Positions 4,534-5,150 of a stretch of DNA of 5,150 nucleotides are shown here, one piece after another (within the stretch, counting starts at the first letter, position 1; each line of letters begins with the position of its first letter). The translations under genes and the position numbers were made by a program. The stretch lies in the NCBI GenBank assembly GCA_938038825.1, contig CALHST010000320.1, forward strand, positions 1 to 5,150, read 5' to 3'. The notes beneath the pieces were generated by a model. The model was not told where the DNA came from. It searched no databases and saw only the letters and a list, made by a program, of their open reading frames with translations. The stretch is from an uncultured Paracoccaceae bacterium (GTDB lineage Bacteria > Pseudomonadota > Alphaproteobacteria > Rhodobacterales > Rhodobacteraceae).

Positions 4534-5150
4534 ATGGCTGGAGAGATTCCTGATCTCGAAGCTCAGGTCCGTGCGGGGACAGGCAAGGGCGCCGCTCGCC
4601 AAGCCCGTCGCGACGGGATGGTACCTGGGATTGTATATGGTGGCGGGGAAGACCCAACACCCATCAATATTCCGTTCAACAAGCTGTTTCAAAAGCTGAA
4701 AGCAGGCCGCTTCATGTCCACTTTGTGGAACCTGAAGGTAGAAGGCAGCGACGACGTACGCGTCATCTGCCGGAACGTGCAGCGCGATGTGGTCAAAGAT
4801 TTGCCCACGCATATCGACCTGATGCGCCTTAAGCGGACATCTCGTGTAAGCCTCTTTATTCCAGTTGAATTCGTGAATGAAGACGCAGCACCCGGCATCA
4901 AAAAGGGCGGCGTTTTGACTGTTGTCCGTCAGGAAGTCGAACTGAGCGTAATCGCGGGTGATATCCCCGAAACACTGACCGCGGACATGTCCGGTTTGGA
5001 AGTTGGTGACACGATCACCATCTCGTCGATCACACTGCCAGAAGGCGCGCGTCCGACAATCGACCGTGACTTCGTTGTTGCGAACATCTCCGCCCCATCG
5101 GGTCTGCGGTCTTCCGAAAATGAAGGCGATGACGAAGCTGGTGCAGAAGA
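4534..5150 (+). CDS. rplY: 50S ribosomal protein bL25 / Ctc (3' end beyond the window)
   Basis: The visible 205 codons give nearly the whole protein, starting MAGEIPDLEAQVRAGTGKGA. Residues 1 to about 93 form the 5S rRNA-binding L25 domain: GKGAARQARRDGMVPGIVYGGG (about 18-39), AGRFMSTLWNLKVEG (about 57-71), and RNVQRDVVKDLPTHIDLMRL near its end. The second, CTC/TL5-type beta domain follows (about 97-190), with FIPVEFVNEDAAPGIKKGG, DIPETLTADMSGLEVGDTI and LPEGARPTIDRDFVVANISAP. From about residue 195 an acidic tail begins (SENEGDDEAGAE), and the window ends within it, probably a few residues before the stop. The two-domain form is the general-stress type usual in alphaproteobacteria. It acts in the central protuberance of the large subunit. 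It has its own promoter, leader hairpin and strong ribosome binding site, and is divergent from the MFS gene. In many alphaproteobacteria pth follows, but that is outside the window. Confidence 0.96.
   Translation, partial: MAGEIPDLEAQVRAGTGKGAARQARRDGMVPGIVYGGGEDPTPINIPFNKLFQKLKAGRFMSTLWNLKVEGSDDVRVICRNVQRDVVKDLPTHIDLMRLKRTSRVSLFIPVEFVNEDAAPGIKKGGVLTVVRQEVELSVIAGDIPETLTADMSGLEVGDTITISSITLPEGARPTIDRDFVVANISAPSGLRSSENEGDDEAGAE

Noticed and set aside
1..5150. tRNA, rRNA, CRISPR array, insertion sequence or defence island
   Set aside because: No cloverleaf, repeat-spacer array, transposase or terminal inverted repeat was seen. The window is filled by metabolic, transport, regulatory and ribosomal genes.

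Overview
The window looks like an ordinary chromosomal stretch of a marine alphaproteobacterium of the Roseobacter group (Rhodobacteraceae). This rests on recognising protein sequences, not on a database search. The bL25 protein, the FMN-dependent lactate dehydrogenase, the short sulfotransferase-like protein and the nitroreductase followed by a MarR-type regulator all read like roseobacter proteins. GC content is moderate, by eye.

Layout, left to right. (1) Minus strand, 1-1185: a Tat-exported nitroreductase-family flavoprotein, then the first 16 codons of a probable MarR-family regulator that runs off the left edge. The nitroreductase frame is cut by an in-frame TGA at 211-213. Family-like coding continues for 55 more codons to a TGA at 43-45, which overlaps the regulator's start. 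(2) 1186-1324: a divergent intergenic region. It holds an 18-bp palindrome filling the spacer of the nitroreductase promoter, a degenerate copy 24 bp away, and a separate dyad nearer the plus-strand gene. (3) Plus strand, 1325-2491: a complete lldD-like L-lactate dehydrogenase with all expected catalytic residues. (4) Plus strand, 2601-3332: a small sulfotransferase-like protein whose last ~46 residues are read antisense through the end of the next gene. (5) Minus strand, 3197-4378: a 12-helix MFS transporter resembling the YbjJ group, converging on and overlapping gene 4. (6) 4379-4533: the intergenic region before rplY, with a terminator-like hairpin, a sigma70-type promoter and a structured 5' leader. 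(7) Plus strand, 4534 to the right edge: rplY (ribosomal protein bL25/Ctc), missing only its acidic C-terminal tail.

How the genes relate. The nitroreductase and MarR genes look like a translationally coupled, autoregulated operon whose repressor would bind the palindromes at 1204-1245. The lactate dehydrogenase, sulfotransferase-like gene, MFS transporter and rplY appear to be separate units with no shared pathway. I see no tRNA, rRNA, CRISPR array, insertion sequence or phage gene, and no convincing new multi-gene system. The points that merit a second look are the nonsense codon in the nitroreductase, the tandem operators, the antisense gene overlap and the structured rplY leader.
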